NCBI RefSeq assembly: GCF_000299335.2
Contig: NZ_CP004387.1
Location: forward strand, 930,001 to 994,000
Direction of reading: 5' to 3'
Length of the DNA: 64,000 bases
Source of the DNA: Isoalcanivorax pacificus W11-5
GTDB lineage: Bacteria; Pseudomonadota; Gammaproteobacteria; Pseudomonadales; Alcanivoracaceae
Shown piece after piece: positions 18,659 through 30,082 of the stretch; the stretch's first letter is position 1; each line of letters starts with the position of its first letter. The position numbers and the translations under genes were made by a program. Under the pieces are notes generated by a model. It worked only from the letters and a program-made list of their open reading frames with translations. It did not search any database and was not told the DNA's origin.

Positions 18659-20114
18659 ATTTCAACCTCTCCTGCAACAACGCATTCACCTGCTGCGGAT
18701 TCGCCTTGCCCTGGGTCAGTTTCATCACCTGGCCGACGAAGAAGCCGAACATCTTCTTCTGCTTGCCTTCGTCGGCGGCGCGGAAGGCGTCTGCCTGGGC
18801 GGCGTTGTCGGCAATCACCTGGTCGATGATCTTTTCCAGTTCGCCGGAATCCGACATCTGTTTCAGGCCGCGTGCTTCGATGATCTGGTCGGGGCTGCCT
18901 TCGCCGTGCCAGCAGGCGTCAAATACCTGCTTGGCAATTTTTGATGAAATCGTGCCGTCGAGGATGCGCTGGATCATCTGGCCGAGATAGGCGGCGCTGA
19001 CCGGGCACTGGTCGATGGTGATGTCCGCCGCGTTCAGCCGCGCGGCCACGTCACCGATGACCCAGTTGGCAGACAGCTTGGCGTCGCCGGAGGTCGTCAC
19101 CACGGCTTCGAAGTAGTCGGCCACGGCGCGGTCGCCGGCGAGGATGCCGGCGTCGTAGTCGGACAGGCCGTACTGGTCGATAAAGCGGGCCTGGCGGGCA
19201 TCCGGCAGTTCCGGCAGTTCGGCGCGCAGCGCCTCGATGTCTGCATCGGTGATGATCACCGGCAGCAGGTCAGGGCAGGGGAAGTAGCGGTAGTCGTTGG
19301 CGTCTTCCTTGCTGCGCATGCTGCGGGCGGTGTGGGTGTCGCCGTTGTACAGGCGGGTTTCCTGCACCACCTTGCCGCCGTCTTCGAGCAGGTCGATCTG
19401 CCGTTCGACTTCCAGTCTGATCGCGGCTTCCATGAACTTGAACGAGTTCAGGTTCTTGGTTTCGGTGCGGGTGCCGAGTGTCTCGTCGCCCTTTTTGCGC
19501 ACCGAGACGTTCACATCAAAACGCATGGAGCCCTGTGCCATGTGACCATCGCAGATGCCGACGGAGGTGACCAGGCTGTGCAGCTTGCGGGCAAAGGCGA
19601 CGGCTTCTTCGGCGCTGCGCATGTCCGGTTCGGTGACAATTTCAATCAGTGGCGTGCCGGCACGGTTGAGGTCGATGCCGGTCATGCCCTGGCCGTTTTC
19701 GTCAAAAAAGTCTTCGTGCAGTGACTTCCCTGCGTCTTCTTCCAGATGGGCATGATGAATGCGCACGGTCTTGCGCGTGCCGTCTTCCAGTTGAATCTCC
19801 ACCGCACCGGCACCGACGATCGGCTCGGCCAGCTGGGTGGTCTGGTAGCCTTTCGGCAGGTCCGGGTAGAAATAGTTTTTTCGCTCGAACACGGAGCGCT
19901 TGGCAATGTGTGCATCAATTGCCAGGCCGAATTTCACCGCCTTGCGAATCGCTTCCAGGTTGGTCACCGGCAGCGTGCCCGGCATCGCCAGGTCCACCAG
20001 GCTGGCCTGGCTGTTCGGCTCCGCACCGAACGCCGTGGATGACCCGGAAAAAATTTTTGATTGCGTGGAAAGCTGAACGTGGATTTCCAGCCCGATCACG
20101 GTTTCCCAGCTCAT
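18657..20114 (-). CDS. gatB: Asp-tRNA(Asn)/Glu-tRNA(Gln) amidotransferase subunit B
   Basis: The tRNA-binding and kinase subunit of the GatCAB amidotransferase, which converts misacylated Glu-tRNA(Gln) or Asp-tRNA(Asn). It has 485 residues. [22 protein letters not shown] is the conserved N-terminus, [19 protein letters not shown] and [14 protein letters not shown] are GatB motifs, and the C-terminal YqeY-like domain runs to the end. The ATG overlaps the gatA stop by 4 bases, consistent with the operon gatC-gatA-gatB. Confidence 0.97.
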   Translation of the reverse strand: MSWETVIGLEIHVQLSTQSKIFSGSSTAFGAEPNSQASLVDLAMPGTLPVTNLEAIRKAVKFGLAIDAHIAKRSVFERKNYFYPDLPKGYQTTQLAEPIVGAGAVEIQLEDGTRKTVRIHHAHLEEDAGKSLHEDFFDENGQGMTGIDLNRAGTPLIEIVTEPDMRSAEEAVAFARKLHSLVTSVGICDGHMAQGSMRFDVNVSVRKKGDETLGTRTETKNLNSFKFMEAAIRLEVERQIDLLEDGGKVVQETRLYNGDTHTARSMRSKEDANDYRYFPCPDLLPVIITDADIEALRAELPELPDARQARFIDQYGLSDYDAGILAGDRAVADYFEAVVTTSGDAKLSANWVIGDVAARLNAADITIDQCPVSAAYLGQMIQRILDGTISSKIAKQVFDACWHGEGSPDQIIEARGLKQMSDSGELEKIIDQVIADNAAQADAFRAADEGKQKKMFGFFVGQVMKLTQGKANPQQVNALLQERLK

Positions 20115-21571
20115 GCGTCACCTCCGAAGGCCGGCTGTTGCTGATGCCAGTCGGTGGCCTGCTGGAAGCGGTGTGCCACGTTCAGTATCTGGCCTTCGCG
20201 GAAATAGTTGCCGATCACCTGCACGCCCACCGGCAGGCCGTCGATCAGGCCGGCCGGCATGGACAGCGCCGGCAGGCCGGCCAGGTTGACGGCGATGGTG
20301 AAGACGTCCGCCATGTACATGGTGACCGGATCATCACTTTTGGCGCCCAGACCGAACGCCAGTTCCGGCGAGGTCGGGCCCATGATCACATCGACTTGTT
20401 CGAAGGCACGGGCGAAATCGTCGCTGATCAGGCGGCGCACTTTTTGCGCCTTCAGGTAGTAGGCGTCGTAGTAGCCGTGCGACAGCGCGTAGGTGCCGAC
20501 CAGGATGCGGCGTTTCACCTCGGCACCGAAGCCTTCCGAGCGTGAGCGCTTGAACATGTCTTCCAGGTCCTGCGGGTCGTTGCAGCGGTAGCCGTAGCGC
20601 ACGCCGTCGAAGCGCGACAGGTTGGAGGAGGCTTCCGCCGGGGCGATCACGTAGTAGGCCGGCACCGACAGGTCCACGGATGGCAGGCTGATCTCCACCA
20701 GCGTGGCGCCCTGTTTTTCCAGCTCGCGGAGGGCGGCGTGGGTGCTGTCGGCGATGCGGCCGTCCAGGGTGGTCGGGAAGAATTCCTTCGGCAGGCCGAT
20801 GCGCAGGCCGGTGAGTGGCTTGTCCAGGTCGGCGCTGTAGTCGTCCACCGGGCGGTCGACGCAGGTGGAATCGCGCGGGTCATGGCCGGCCATGGCCGAC
20901 AGCAGCAGCGCGCAGTCGGCGGCGCTGGTGGCCATCGGGCCGGCCTGATCCAGGCTGGAGGCGAAGGCGATCATGCCCCAGCGAGAGACGCGGCCATAGG
21001 TGGGTTTCAGGCCGGTGATACCGGTCAGGGCCGCCGGCTGGCGGATCGAGCCGCCAGTGTCGGTGCCGGTGGCAGCCGGTACCAGCCGGGCCGCGACGGC
21101 AGCGGCGGAGCCGCCGGAAGAGCCACCCGGGACCCGGGTGAGGTCCCACGGGTTCTTCACCGGGCCGTAGTAGCTGGTTTCGTTGGAGGAGCCCATGGCG
21201 AACTCGTCCATATTGGTCTTGCCCAGCACCACGGCGCCGCCGGCCTGCAGTTTCTCGACCACGGTGGCGTCATACGGGGCGTTGAAGTTGTCGAGCATGC
21301 GCGAGCCGCAGCTGGTGCGTACGCCACGGGTGCAGAAGATGTCCTTGTGGGCGATCGGCAGGCCGGTCAGCGGGCCGGCCTCGCCGCGCGCACGCGCGGC
21401 GTCAGCGGCGTCGGCCTGCGCCAGTGCCTGCTCGGCGGTAATGCTGATAAAGCTGTTCAGTTCAGGGTCAAGTGACTGAATTCGCTTGATAAAGTGCTCG
21501 GCCAGCTCGCGGGCGGAATAGTCGCCCCGGGCCAGGCCGGCCTGTAGTTCGGTGAGGGTCTTGCGGTGCAT
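20111..21571 (-). CDS. gatA: Asp-tRNA(Asn)/Glu-tRNA(Gln) amidotransferase subunit A
   Basis: The amidase subunit of GatCAB, 486 residues, releasing ammonia from glutamine. It is an amidase-signature enzyme with a Lys-cis-Ser-Ser triad: LPIAHKDIF carries the Lys, [19 protein letters not shown] the glycine/serine region, and [18 protein letters not shown] the nucleophile region. It lies between gatC and gatB on the same strand and overlaps gatB by 4 bases. Confidence 0.97.
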   Translation of the reverse strand: MHRKTLTELQAGLARGDYSARELAEHFIKRIQSLDPELNSFISITAEQALAQADAADAARARGEAGPLTGLPIAHKDIFCTRGVRTSCGSRMLDNFNAPYDATVVEKLQAGGAVVLGKTNMDEFAMGSSNETSYYGPVKNPWDLTRVPGGSSGGSAAAVAARLVPAATGTDTGGSIRQPAALTGITGLKPTYGRVSRWGMIAFASSLDQAGPMATSAADCALLLSAMAGHDPRDSTCVDRPVDDYSADLDKPLTGLRIGLPKEFFPTTLDGRIADSTHAALRELEKQGATLVEISLPSVDLSVPAYYVIAPAEASSNLSRFDGVRYGYRCNDPQDLEDMFKRSRSEGFGAEVKRRILVGTYALSHGYYDAYYLKAQKVRRLISDDFARAFEQVDVIMGPTSPELAFGLGAKSDDPVTMYMADVFTIAVNLAGLPALSMPAGLIDGLPVGVQVIGNYFREGQILNVAHRFQQATDWHQQQPAFGGDA

Positions 21572-21649
21572 GTCGTGTCCAGCGTCTTTTATTTAGTGGC
21601 GGCGCGCATCGGGGCAGCGCGGTGCGGTGGAGGTGTCACGGATGGCGCA

Positions 21650-21937
21650 TCACTCGATGACGCGCGGCACCAGGTAGCAGCCGTCCCCGGTGGCCGGGGC
21701 CAGCGGCTGCACGATGGCGCGGATATCCCCCTCGGTCACCACGTCGGCGCGCAGGGTCTGGGCCACGTCCATGGGATGGGCCATCGGCGCGACATCGCCC
21801 ACATTGGCGTCCTGCAACTGGTTGACCATGTCCAGGATGCTGTTGAGACGGTCGGTCAGCGCAGCGCTGTCGGTCGGGTCCAGGTGCAGCCGCGCGAGAT
21901 GGGCCACGCGTGCCAGGGCCTGAGGGTCGAGGGCCAT
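21650..21937 (-). CDS. gatC: Asp-tRNA(Asn)/Glu-tRNA(Gln) amidotransferase subunit C
   Basis: The small 95-residue subunit that holds GatA and GatB together. ALARVAHLARLHLDPTDSAALTDRLNSILDMVNQLQ and APMAHPMDVAQTLRADVVT are typical. The ATG at 21937 follows AGGAG at 8 nt. It is the first gene of the gatCAB operon, divergent from mreB across a 230-bp region. Confidence 0.95.
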   Translation of the reverse strand: MALDPQALARVAHLARLHLDPTDSAALTDRLNSILDMVNQLQDANVGDVAPMAHPMDVAQTLRADVVTEGDIRAIVQPLAPATGDGCYLVPRVIE

Positions 21938-22075
21938 GAAAATTTCTCCTGAAAAGCGGCTCCTGAGAAGAGGCGCCTGATTCGAATCGTGCACGGGTCA
22001 CGATCCGTGCCGGGGAAACCGCAAAAACTACCACATTCGCCCCGATCGAGGCCATATCGGCCGGGATCCGTCTGC

Positions 22076-23211
<1,136 letters not shown>

Positions 23212-23275
23212 TCGCTCCCGGCCGCGGCGGCCAGCGCGTGCAGGCCGCCGCTGTACGGATTCAGGAGGCCGGTCG

Positions 23276-24172
23276 TTGAATCTCTTTTCTGAAACACCCA
23301 ATCCCGGCTACCGTCTGCTGGTGGCACTGGTCATCGGCATGGCACTGATGCTGCTGGATCAGCGCACCGACCGTGTGGATGCGGTGCGTCACAGCATTGG
23401 TTATCTCACCGCTCCCGTGCATTACCTTGCGCACATGCCCGGCGCAATCGGCAACTGGCTGTCCGGCCAGGCGCGTTCGCGCGGCGATCTAATGGACGAC
23501 AACGAACGGCTCACCCGGCAACTGCTGATCCTGCAACAGCGCGTGCAGCGGCTTGCCGTGCTGGAAGCGGAAAACACGCGCCTGCGTGAATTGCTCAACT
23601 CGTCGGCGCAACTGGATTCCGGCGTGCTGGCGGCGGAAATCATCGGCATTGAACCGGACCCGTCGCGTCAGGAACTGGTCATCAATAAAGGCACGCACGA
23701 TGGCGTCTATCGTGGCCAGGCTGTGCTGGACGCCAGCGGTCTGCTGGGCCAGGTGGTGGAAGTGGGGCCGTTCACTGCGCGCGTGCTGTTGATCACCGAT
23801 GCCAGCCATGCGTTGTCGGTGCAGGTGAACCGCAATGGCGTGCGTGCCATCCTCGCCGGTTCCGGGCAGCCGGGCCGCGTGCGATTGTTGTTTGTGCCGG
23901 ATACCGCAGATATCCAGGAAGGCGATCTGCTGGTGAGCACGGGGCTGGACCAGCGTTTTCCGCGCGGCTATCCGGTCGCGCAGGTGGAACGTGTGGAGCA
24001 TGATCGCTCGGCGTCATTCGCCACGGTGGAGGCACGGCCGACAGCACGCATTGATCGCGCCAGCCATGTGCTGCTGGTGGAAGGCCCGCCGCGTGACGTG
24101 CCGGCGCCGACACAATCGTCGTCTGAGGATCCCACCATCATGGCCGAAGGCCAGTCCGGAGAGAGGCCGTGA
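23276..24172 (+). CDS. mreC: Rod-shape determining protein MreC
   Basis: A bitopic inner-membrane protein of 298 residues linking MreB to the periplasmic wall machinery. A single membrane segment (LLVALVIGMALMLLD) is followed by a coiled coil (NERLTRQLLILQQRVQRLAVLEAENTRLRELL) and the periplasmic beta domain (VINKGTHDGVYRGQAVLDASGLLGQVVEVG). It starts at TTG after AGGAGG at 8 nt. Its stop overlaps the mreD ATG (TGATG). Confidence 0.95.
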   Translation: MNLFSETPNPGYRLLVALVIGMALMLLDQRTDRVDAVRHSIGYLTAPVHYLAHMPGAIGNWLSGQARSRGDLMDDNERLTRQLLILQQRVQRLAVLEAENTRLRELLNSSAQLDSGVLAAEIIGIEPDPSRQELVINKGTHDGVYRGQAVLDASGLLGQVVEVGPFTARVLLITDASHALSVQVNRNGVRAILAGSGQPGRVRLLFVPDTADIQEGDLLVSTGLDQRFPRGYPVAQVERVEHDRSASFATVEARPTARIDRASHVLLVEGPPRDVPAPTQSSSEDPTIMAEGQSGERP

Positions 24173-24663
24173 TGCGTGAACGCAAGGCGTCCGGCACCGG
24201 CGCCATCCTCGTCACCATTCTGCTGGCCGGCCTGCTGGCGATCCTGCCGTTGCCGGATGCCCTGGCGCTCGGGCGGCCGGAATGGCTCACCCTGGTGCTG
24301 GTCTACTGGGTCATTGCCCTGCCACAGCGGATCGGTGTGTTCTGGGGTTTCGGGGTTGGATTGTTTCAAGATGTGTTGACCGGCAGCGTGCTCGGGCAGC
24401 ATGCCGTCGCCCTGGCGGTGGTCGCCTATATCGCGCTGGCGGTGCACAAGCGGCTGCGGGTGTTCCCGCCGCTTCAGCAGGCGGTGGTGGTGTTCCTGCT
24501 CATTGGCACCGGCAGCCTGCTGGCCTACATCGTGCAGAATGCGGTGGGGCGGGCGCTGTTGCCGCCAGTCTGGGTGCTGTTGCCGGCGCTGGTGTCGGCG
24601 CTGATCTGGCGCCCGGTGTTTGCCGTGCTGCGCTGGACCCGTCGCCGCTTTTTGGTGCGTTGA
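24172..24663 (+). CDS. mreD: Rod-shape determining protein MreD
   Basis: A small inner-membrane protein of 163 residues with about five hydrophobic segments and the conserved GFGVGLFQDVLTGSVLGQHA motif. It belongs to the elongasome with MreB and MreC. The ATG overlapping the mreC stop was chosen; a GTG one codon earlier is also possible. Confidence 0.93.
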   Translation: MRERKASGTGAILVTILLAGLLAILPLPDALALGRPEWLTLVLVYWVIALPQRIGVFWGFGVGLFQDVLTGSVLGQHAVALAVVAYIALAVHKRLRVFPPLQQAVVVFLLIGTGSLLAYIVQNAVGRALLPPVWVLLPALVSALIWRPVFAVLRWTRRRFLVR

Positions 24664-25260
24664 GTGCGCGCGCTGTATCTTGCCTCCGCCTCGCCACGAC
24701 GTGCCGAACTGCTGGCGCAGATTGGCGTGCGGTTCTCTCGCCTGGTATTTCCCGGTATTAATGAGACTCCCCGTGCGGGCGAAGCACCGGCAGACTATGT
24801 GCAGCGCATGGCGCGCGAAAAGGCCATCGCCGGCCGTGCCGCGCTGGACGGCGTGCCGCAGGCTGCGGTGCTCGGCGCTGACACCTCGGTGGTGCTGGGC
24901 GAACGGATTCTCGGCAAGCCCGCCGACCGTGACGACGCCCGGCAGATGCTGCAGGCGCTCTCCGGCACCGTGCATGAAGTGCTCTCGGCGGTGTCGGTGC
25001 TGACGCCGGATGGCCAGCAGACGCGGCTGTCGACCACACGGGTCTGGTTTCGTGACCTCGACAGCGCGGAGATCGACACCTATCTGGCCACCGGCGAACC
25101 TTTTGACAAGGCCGGTGCCTATGGCATCCAGGGCTGTGGTGCGGTGCTGGTGGACGCATTGCACGGCAGCTACAGCGGCGTGGTCGGGCTTCCCCTGGCG
25201 GAAACCCGTGCACTGCTGCACTGGGCGAATGTTCCTTACTGGCAGCAGGACCCGGCGTGA
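24664..25260 (+). CDS. maf: Maf-like nucleoside triphosphate pyrophosphatase
   Basis: A cytoplasmic house-cleaning pyrophosphatase of 198 residues that hydrolyses modified or canonical dTTP/UTP. LYLASASPRRAELLAQIGV is the signature Maf motif, and GADTSVVLGERILGKP and DKAGAYGIQG are the other conserved blocks. The GTG start directly follows the mreD stop, and the stop overlaps the yhdP GTG by 4 bases. In many gammaproteobacteria rng (RNase G) follows maf; here it does not. Confidence 0.94.
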   Translation: MRALYLASASPRRAELLAQIGVRFSRLVFPGINETPRAGEAPADYVQRMAREKAIAGRAALDGVPQAAVLGADTSVVLGERILGKPADRDDARQMLQALSGTVHEVLSAVSVLTPDGQQTRLSTTRVWFRDLDSAEIDTYLATGEPFDKAGAYGIQGCGAVLVDALHGSYSGVVGLPLAETRALLHWANVPYWQQDPA

Positions 25261-28200
25261 CCCGATCCCCTGCGCGCAACCGGCTGCGCAGACAATTTGA
25301 ACGACTCCGCACGTACCTCTGGTGGCTGGTCACCCTGGTGCTGCTGTTGCTGGCTGTCTATGTGGTGCTGGCACGGCAGCTGATGACCATGGCACCGGAT
25401 TTCCGCGAGCCGTTGCAGAATCTGGTGGCCGACCGCCTCGGCACCCCCGTGACCATCGGTGGCCTGCGTGGCTACCTCGATGGCGTTTCCCCCGTGTTTG
25501 TCCTGCAGGATGTGCAACTGCCCGCCGCCGATGCCGATGGGGCGCCGTTGACGCTGCGCCATGTGGAACTGGGCATCGACCTGTGGCGCACCCTGCTGGC
25601 GCGTGAGCTGCGCCTGCACCAGCTCTGGATTACCGGCCTGGACCTGCATCTGGTGCGTGACGAGGACGGCCGTATCCATCTGCGGGGCCTGGAAGCCTTT
25701 GGCGGTGACAACGACAACCCGGAAGGGGTGCGTGACCTGCTTGATCTGGTCTACCGGCAGCAGCGGCTGGTGCTGGATGATGTCCGCGCCCGCGTCGACT
25801 GGCCGGGGCTGCCGCCGCTGCGCTCTGAAGATGCGTCGCTGGCACTGGTAAAAGAAGGACGCAGCCGTCATCTGGCGCTGCGGTTCTCGGCCCGGGACCG
25901 TCCGTTCCGGCTTGATGCCCGGCTGACGCTGCGTGGAGAGGCCTACGCGCTGAATGAGGTGAGCGGCGACGGTTACCTGCGGGTCGAAGGCGCACAACTG
26001 GAATACTGGCTGCCCGAACGCTGGCCGTTGCCGATCAAACCGGAGGCGGCGGCCGGCCGGGTGGAATTCTGGGGCGCGCTGCACGAGGGCACGGTATCCG
26101 AGGCCAGCGCGGTGCTGGCCACGCGCGATGTCAGGCTGCGTCACAACGAGCACCCGCAGAGCTGGATTCTCGACCGGCTGAATGCGCGCTTTGCCGTGCG
26201 CCGCGTGGAAGACGGGTATCAACTGATGCTCGACGAAGTACGGGGCCAGACCGAACAGGTCGGGGAGTTGCGGGCCGGCCCGCTGGCACTGTGGTGGGAC
26301 GGGCGCATCAGCCGCGATACCGCCTGGCGCCTGCGTGCGGAGAGTCTGAACGCCGCTGCGCTGCGTGAACAGTTGCTGGCCTGGCCGTTCCCGCTGCCCG
26401 CCAGCGTAGCGACCGTGCGCGAAAAACTGGTGGCGCTGGCACCGTCCGGACAGGTGCCGGCGCTGTATCTGGCCGGCAGTGGCGCCCGCATTACGGCCTT
26501 CAATGGCCGCTTCATGGCGCTTTCGGTGGCGGCCAATGACCGCCAGCCCGGTGCTCAGGGTGTCAGCGGCTGGATCGCGGGCACCCCCCGGCAAGGGGTG
26601 GCGAGCCTGCGCAGCCCCTCGCTGGTGCTGGATATGCCGGCCCTGTTCGAGCAGCCGCTGGCGGCATCGCTGGGTGGCCTGTTGCAGTGGCAACGCGATG
26701 AACAGGGCGGGTTGATCCTTCGCAGCGGCGTGCTGCGCGCCAACAACGCCGACGCCAGTGGCGAGGCGCTGCTGTCCCTGGCGCTGGCGCCGGAGCAGGT
26801 GCCGCAGCTCAGCCTGCGGGCGGAAATCCGGGATGGCAACGCCGCCCGCGCCGCGCGCTACATTCCCCGCGAACGCATGAGCGACGGCCTCAGTGCCTGG
26901 CTTGGCCAGGCGTTTATCGGTGGCACTCTGGAGCGGGGCCGCATTCTCTACGAAGGCCCGCTGCGGTATGACCGGACACGCCAGCAGGAGCGTACCCAGC
27001 AGATGGCGTTCACGGTGCGTGACCTGGGCCTGCATTTCCTGGACGGCTGGCCGGCGGTACAGGGCATTGAGGGCACGGTGCTGATCAACGGCCTGGAGAT
27101 CAGTGGCCGGGACCTGCAGGCGCGCTATATGCAAAGCGACGTGCGGAATGCCAGCGTCGACGTGGTCGATATTCTGCCGCAAGCGCGGCCGCTGCTGGTG
27201 ATCAGTGGTGAAGTGTCCGGCCCGGCCACGGACCTGCAGACCCTGCTCCGCGATACGCCGCTGAAAGAACAGGTGCCGCAGACGCTGAACGACTGGGATA
27301 TCCGGGGCGGCGCCCTGGCTGGCCATCTGCTGCTGCACTTGCCGCTGAGCGCCGGCGACCCGCGTCGCGAGGTGCTGGTGGAAGCGCGTGCCAGCCAGGT
27401 GAACCTGCATTCCGGCGGCTGGCGGCTGGCGGCCACCAGCCTCACCGGCGCAGGCAGTTTCAGCCTGCGCGGTGGCCTGCAATTGCCGGCGCTGACCGGT
27501 GAGCTGTTTGGCTCGCCGGTGAAAGGCAGTGTGCGCACCGACGCCGAGGCGCTGCGTATCAGCGCCCAGGGTGCGGTGCCGATGCCGGTGCTGCGCAACT
27601 GGCTGGACAAACCCTGGCTGGCACCGCTGGACGGCACGCTGGGCTACCGTGCCGGGCTGTCGCTGCCGCGCGGTGGCGGCACGGTGCGGCTGCAGGTGGA
27701 TTCTGATCTGGAGGGTGTCAGCGCGGCGCTGCCGTCGCCGCTGGGCAAGACGGCCGGCGAGCGCCGTGCCGCGCAACTGGTGCTGACCGTGCGTGACGGG
27801 GTCCAGCGCTACAACCTGCTGCTGGCAGACCTGCTGGCAGCACAACTGCAACTGGACCGGGGCGGCGCACTCAGCCGTGGTGCGCTGCGCTTTGGCGCGC
27901 GGGGTGTGGCATTGCCGGACACCGGCCTGCGCATCGATGGCTGGCTGCCGACCCTGGACCCGGTGCCCTGGGGGCTGATGATCGCTGCCGGTGAGGGGCC
28001 ATTCGCCGGCGGTGATGGCGGCACCCCGTTGCCGCCTCTGAGCCTGGCGGTGGATACCAATGCCCTGCGGGTGCAGGGCCAGGACCTGGGGCACGGCAGC
28101 CTGTCGGTGCAACAACTGGAAACCGGCTGGCACCTGGCGCTGGGCAGTTCACCGCTGGCCGGCGAAGTGTTTCTGCCGCGTGATTACACGCTGCGTGGCG

Positions 28201-29216
28201 AGCAACCGCTGGTGGTCGATATCGAACGGCTGCGGTGGCCGTTCGGGGATGCCGTCCCGGCGGATGAGCGTGGGCTGGATGAATTGTCCCTGCAGCAGCT
28301 GGACCCGCTGCGCGTGCCGGTGGCGGATATCAGCCTGCGCAACGTGTCCATCCAGGGGCGCGACTACGGCCAGTGGCAGGGACAGGTGCGGCCCACCGAC
28401 GGTGGGGCACGTATCCTGGCACTCAGTGGCCGCTGGCAGGACACGACATTCAGCGGGGAACTGGACTGGCAGCGCGAAGGCGCGGATGGCAACACCCGCA
28501 GCGGGCTCACGGGTGCCTACAACAGCCGCAACCTGGCTGCCCTGCTCGGCAATTTCGGGCTGGAATCCTTTATCGAAAGCCAGGAGGCCTCGGGCAGCGT
28601 GGATGTCACTTGGCATGGTTCGCCGCTGGATTTCGATTACCGTCGCCTGGGCGGTGCGCTGTCGGTGGACATCGCCAACGCATTGCTGCCGAGCACAGAC
28701 CGGCGCACCTCGGCGCTGCGGCTGCTGGGCCTGATCAACATCGGCAACACCATCAACCGCCGTCTGCGGCTGGATTTTTCCGATGTGATCAGCGAAGGGC
28801 TGGTGGCGGATCGCATTCGTGGGCAATTCAGCTTTGATGGCCCGCGCATCAGCACGGATAACCTGCGCATCCGTTCACCGGCGGCGGAGTTCGCCATCGC
28901 CGGGACACTGGCGCTGGATGCCCAGACCATGGATTACGGCATTGAAGTGACGCTGCCGTTGTCGAGTAACCTGTATGCAGGTTGCCTGGCCGGCCCGGCG
29001 GCCTGCGCCGGTATCTTCGTGGTGGAGCGCCTGTGGGGCGACCGGCTGGAGAAGATGACATCGATGGGCTACCGCGTGACCGGTAGCTGGGACAACCCGA
29101 AAGTCGAGGAAGTGCAGGGCATGTTCGAACGCGCGGGCTCGCGGGTCGACAGCCTTGAGCGGGTCGACAGCCCTGAGCGGGTCGACAGCCTTGAGACATC
29201 ACCGCAGAGCCCATAA
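25257..29216 (+). CDS. yhdP: AsmA-like lipid-transport protein YhdP
   Basis: A very long envelope protein of 1319 residues of the AsmA/TamB-like class, implicated in phospholipid movement between inner and outer membranes. A single N-terminal membrane helix (LWWLVTLVLLLLAVYVVLA) anchors it, and the rest is a repeated beta-rich groove ending in AEFAIAGTLALDAQTMDYGIEVTLPLSSN. The GTG start overlaps the maf stop (GTGA). At the extreme C-terminus three perfect or near-perfect 18-bp repeats encode RVDSLE/RVDSPE. Confidence 0.93.
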   Translation: MTRSPARNRLRRQFERLRTYLWWLVTLVLLLLAVYVVLARQLMTMAPDFREPLQNLVADRLGTPVTIGGLRGYLDGVSPVFVLQDVQLPAADADGAPLTLRHVELGIDLWRTLLARELRLHQLWITGLDLHLVRDEDGRIHLRGLEAFGGDNDNPEGVRDLLDLVYRQQRLVLDDVRARVDWPGLPPLRSEDASLALVKEGRSRHLALRFSARDRPFRLDARLTLRGEAYALNEVSGDGYLRVEGAQLEYWLPERWPLPIKPEAAAGRVEFWGALHEGTVSEASAVLATRDVRLRHNEHPQSWILDRLNARFAVRRVEDGYQLMLDEVRGQTEQVGELRAGPLALWWDGRISRDTAWRLRAESLNAAALREQLLAWPFPLPASVATVREKLVALAPSGQVPALYLAGSGARITAFNGRFMALSVAANDRQPGAQGVSGWIAGTPRQGVASLRSPSLVLDMPALFEQPLAASLGGLLQWQRDEQGGLILRSGVLRANNADASGEALLSLALAPEQVPQLSLRAEIRDGNAARAARYIPRERMSDGLSAWLGQAFIGGTLERGRILYEGPLRYDRTRQQERTQQMAFTVRDLGLHFLDGWPAVQGIEGTVLINGLEISGRDLQARYMQSDVRNASVDVVDILPQARPLLVISGEVSGPATDLQTLLRDTPLKEQVPQTLNDWDIRGGALAGHLLLHLPLSAGDPRREVLVEARASQVNLHSGGWRLAATSLTGAGSFSLRGGLQLPALTGELFGSPVKGSVRTDAEALRISAQGAVPMPVLRNWLDKPWLAPLDGTLGYRAGLSLPRGGGTVRLQVDSDLEGVSAALPSPLGKTAGERRAAQLVLTVRDGVQRYNLLLADLLAAQLQLDRGGALSRGALRFGARGVALPDTGLRIDGWLPTLDPVPWGLMIAAGEGPFAGGDGGTPLPPLSLAVDTNALRVQGQDLGHGSLSVQQLETGWHLALGSSPLAGEVFLPRDYTLRGEQPLVVDIERLRWPFGDAVPADERGLDELSLQQLDPLRVPVADISLRNVSIQGRDYGQWQGQVRPTDGGARILALSGRWQDTTFSGELDWQREGADGNTRSGLTGAYNSRNLAALLGNFGLESFIESQEASGSVDVTWHGSPLDFDYRRLGGALSVDIANALLPSTDRRTSALRLLGLINIGNTINRRLRLDFSDVISEGLVADRIRGQFSFDGPRISTDNLRIRSPAAEFAIAGTLALDAQTMDYGIEVTLPLSSNLYAGCLAGPAACAGIFVVERLWGDRLEKMTSMGYRVTGSWDNPKVEEVQGMFERAGSRVDSLERVDSPERVDSLETSPQSP
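29141..29194 (+). repeat. 18-bp tandem repeat at the yhdP C-terminus
   Basis: Three copies of an 18-bp unit beginning GCGGGTCGAC (29141-29158, 29159-29176, 29177-29194), with one difference in the middle copy. In frame they encode RVDSLE, RVDSPE and RVDSLE. Copy number could vary by slippage without a frameshift because the unit is a multiple of three. Confidence 0.9.
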
Positions 29217-29236
29217 ATCTCTCCCGAGAGGTACAC

Positions 29237-30082
29237 ATGCGTCTTGCCGCGATCCAGTATTGCGCCGGAGCAGATGTGCAGGAGAACCTGCGCGAAGCGG
29301 GTACGCGCATTGCCGAGGCCGTCGAGGGCGGTGCCCGGCTGGTGGTCCTGCCGGAAAACTTTGCCTGCTATGGCGGCGATTACCGCGCGCTGGCCGGGCA
29401 CGGCATTGATACCGTGACCGGCTGGCTCGCCACGCAGGCCCGCGAACAGGGTATCTGGCTGCTCGGCGGCAGCCTGCCGCTGGCGGTACGGCCCGACGGG
29501 GAGCCGGTGCCGGCACCCCGTGTCCGCGCCGCCTCGCTGCTGGTCGGCCCGGACGGTACCCTGCGTGCCCGGTATGACAAACTGCACCTGTTCGACGCAC
29601 TGGTGCCTGATGCCCAGGGCAGCTACTGCGAATCACGCCAGTTCGAGCCGGGCGACCGGCTGGTGACGGTGCCGGTGGAACAGTTCACGCTGGGCATGGC
29701 GGTCTGTTACGACCTGCGCTTCCCATCCCTGGCGCGGGCACTGGCGGACCGCGGCAGTAACCTGCTGGTGTATCCGAGCGCCTTTACCGCCGTGACCGGC
29801 GCTGCGCACTGGGAACTGCTGCTGCGCGCCCGGGCGGTGGAAACCGGCTGCTATGTGCTTGGCGTGAACCAGTGCGGCCAGCACAGCGAACGCCGTGCCA
29901 GCTACGGCCACAGCATGCTGGTGGACCCCTGGGGGCGCGTGCAGGCCACGCTTGGCGACGGCCCCGGCGTGCTGCTCGGCGATGTGCTGCACAACGAGAT
30001 TGACGATGTACGACACCGGCTTCCGGTGCACACTCACCAGAGATTGCTGACAGGTCTGCCTGATGACATCCGTGATAACTGA
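29237..30082 (+). CDS. Carbon-nitrogen hydrolase (nitrilase superfamily, Nit/omega-amidase type)
   Basis: A 281-residue cytoplasmic amidase-like enzyme with the Glu-Lys-Cys triad visible in [19 protein letters not shown] and AVCYDLRFP. Family members with this motif pattern (Nit1-like) hydrolyse deaminated glutathione or omega-amides. It lies 20 bp after yhdP, and its 3' end overlaps the tldD start by 20 bp, an arrangement conserved in this gene cluster. Confidence 0.92.
   Translation: MRLAAIQYCAGADVQENLREAGTRIAEAVEGGARLVVLPENFACYGGDYRALAGHGIDTVTGWLATQAREQGIWLLGGSLPLAVRPDGEPVPAPRVRAASLLVGPDGTLRARYDKLHLFDALVPDAQGSYCESRQFEPGDRLVTVPVEQFTLGMAVCYDLRFPSLARALADRGSNLLVYPSAFTAVTGAAHWELLLRARAVETGCYVLGVNQCGQHSERRASYGHSMLVDPWGRVQATLGDGPGVLLGDVLHNEIDDVRHRLPVHTHQRLLTGLPDDIRDN

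Noticed and set aside
25236-28133. 965-codon open frame on the minus strand
   Set aside because: Antisense shadow of yhdP; Gln/His/Arg-rich, no recognisable domain.
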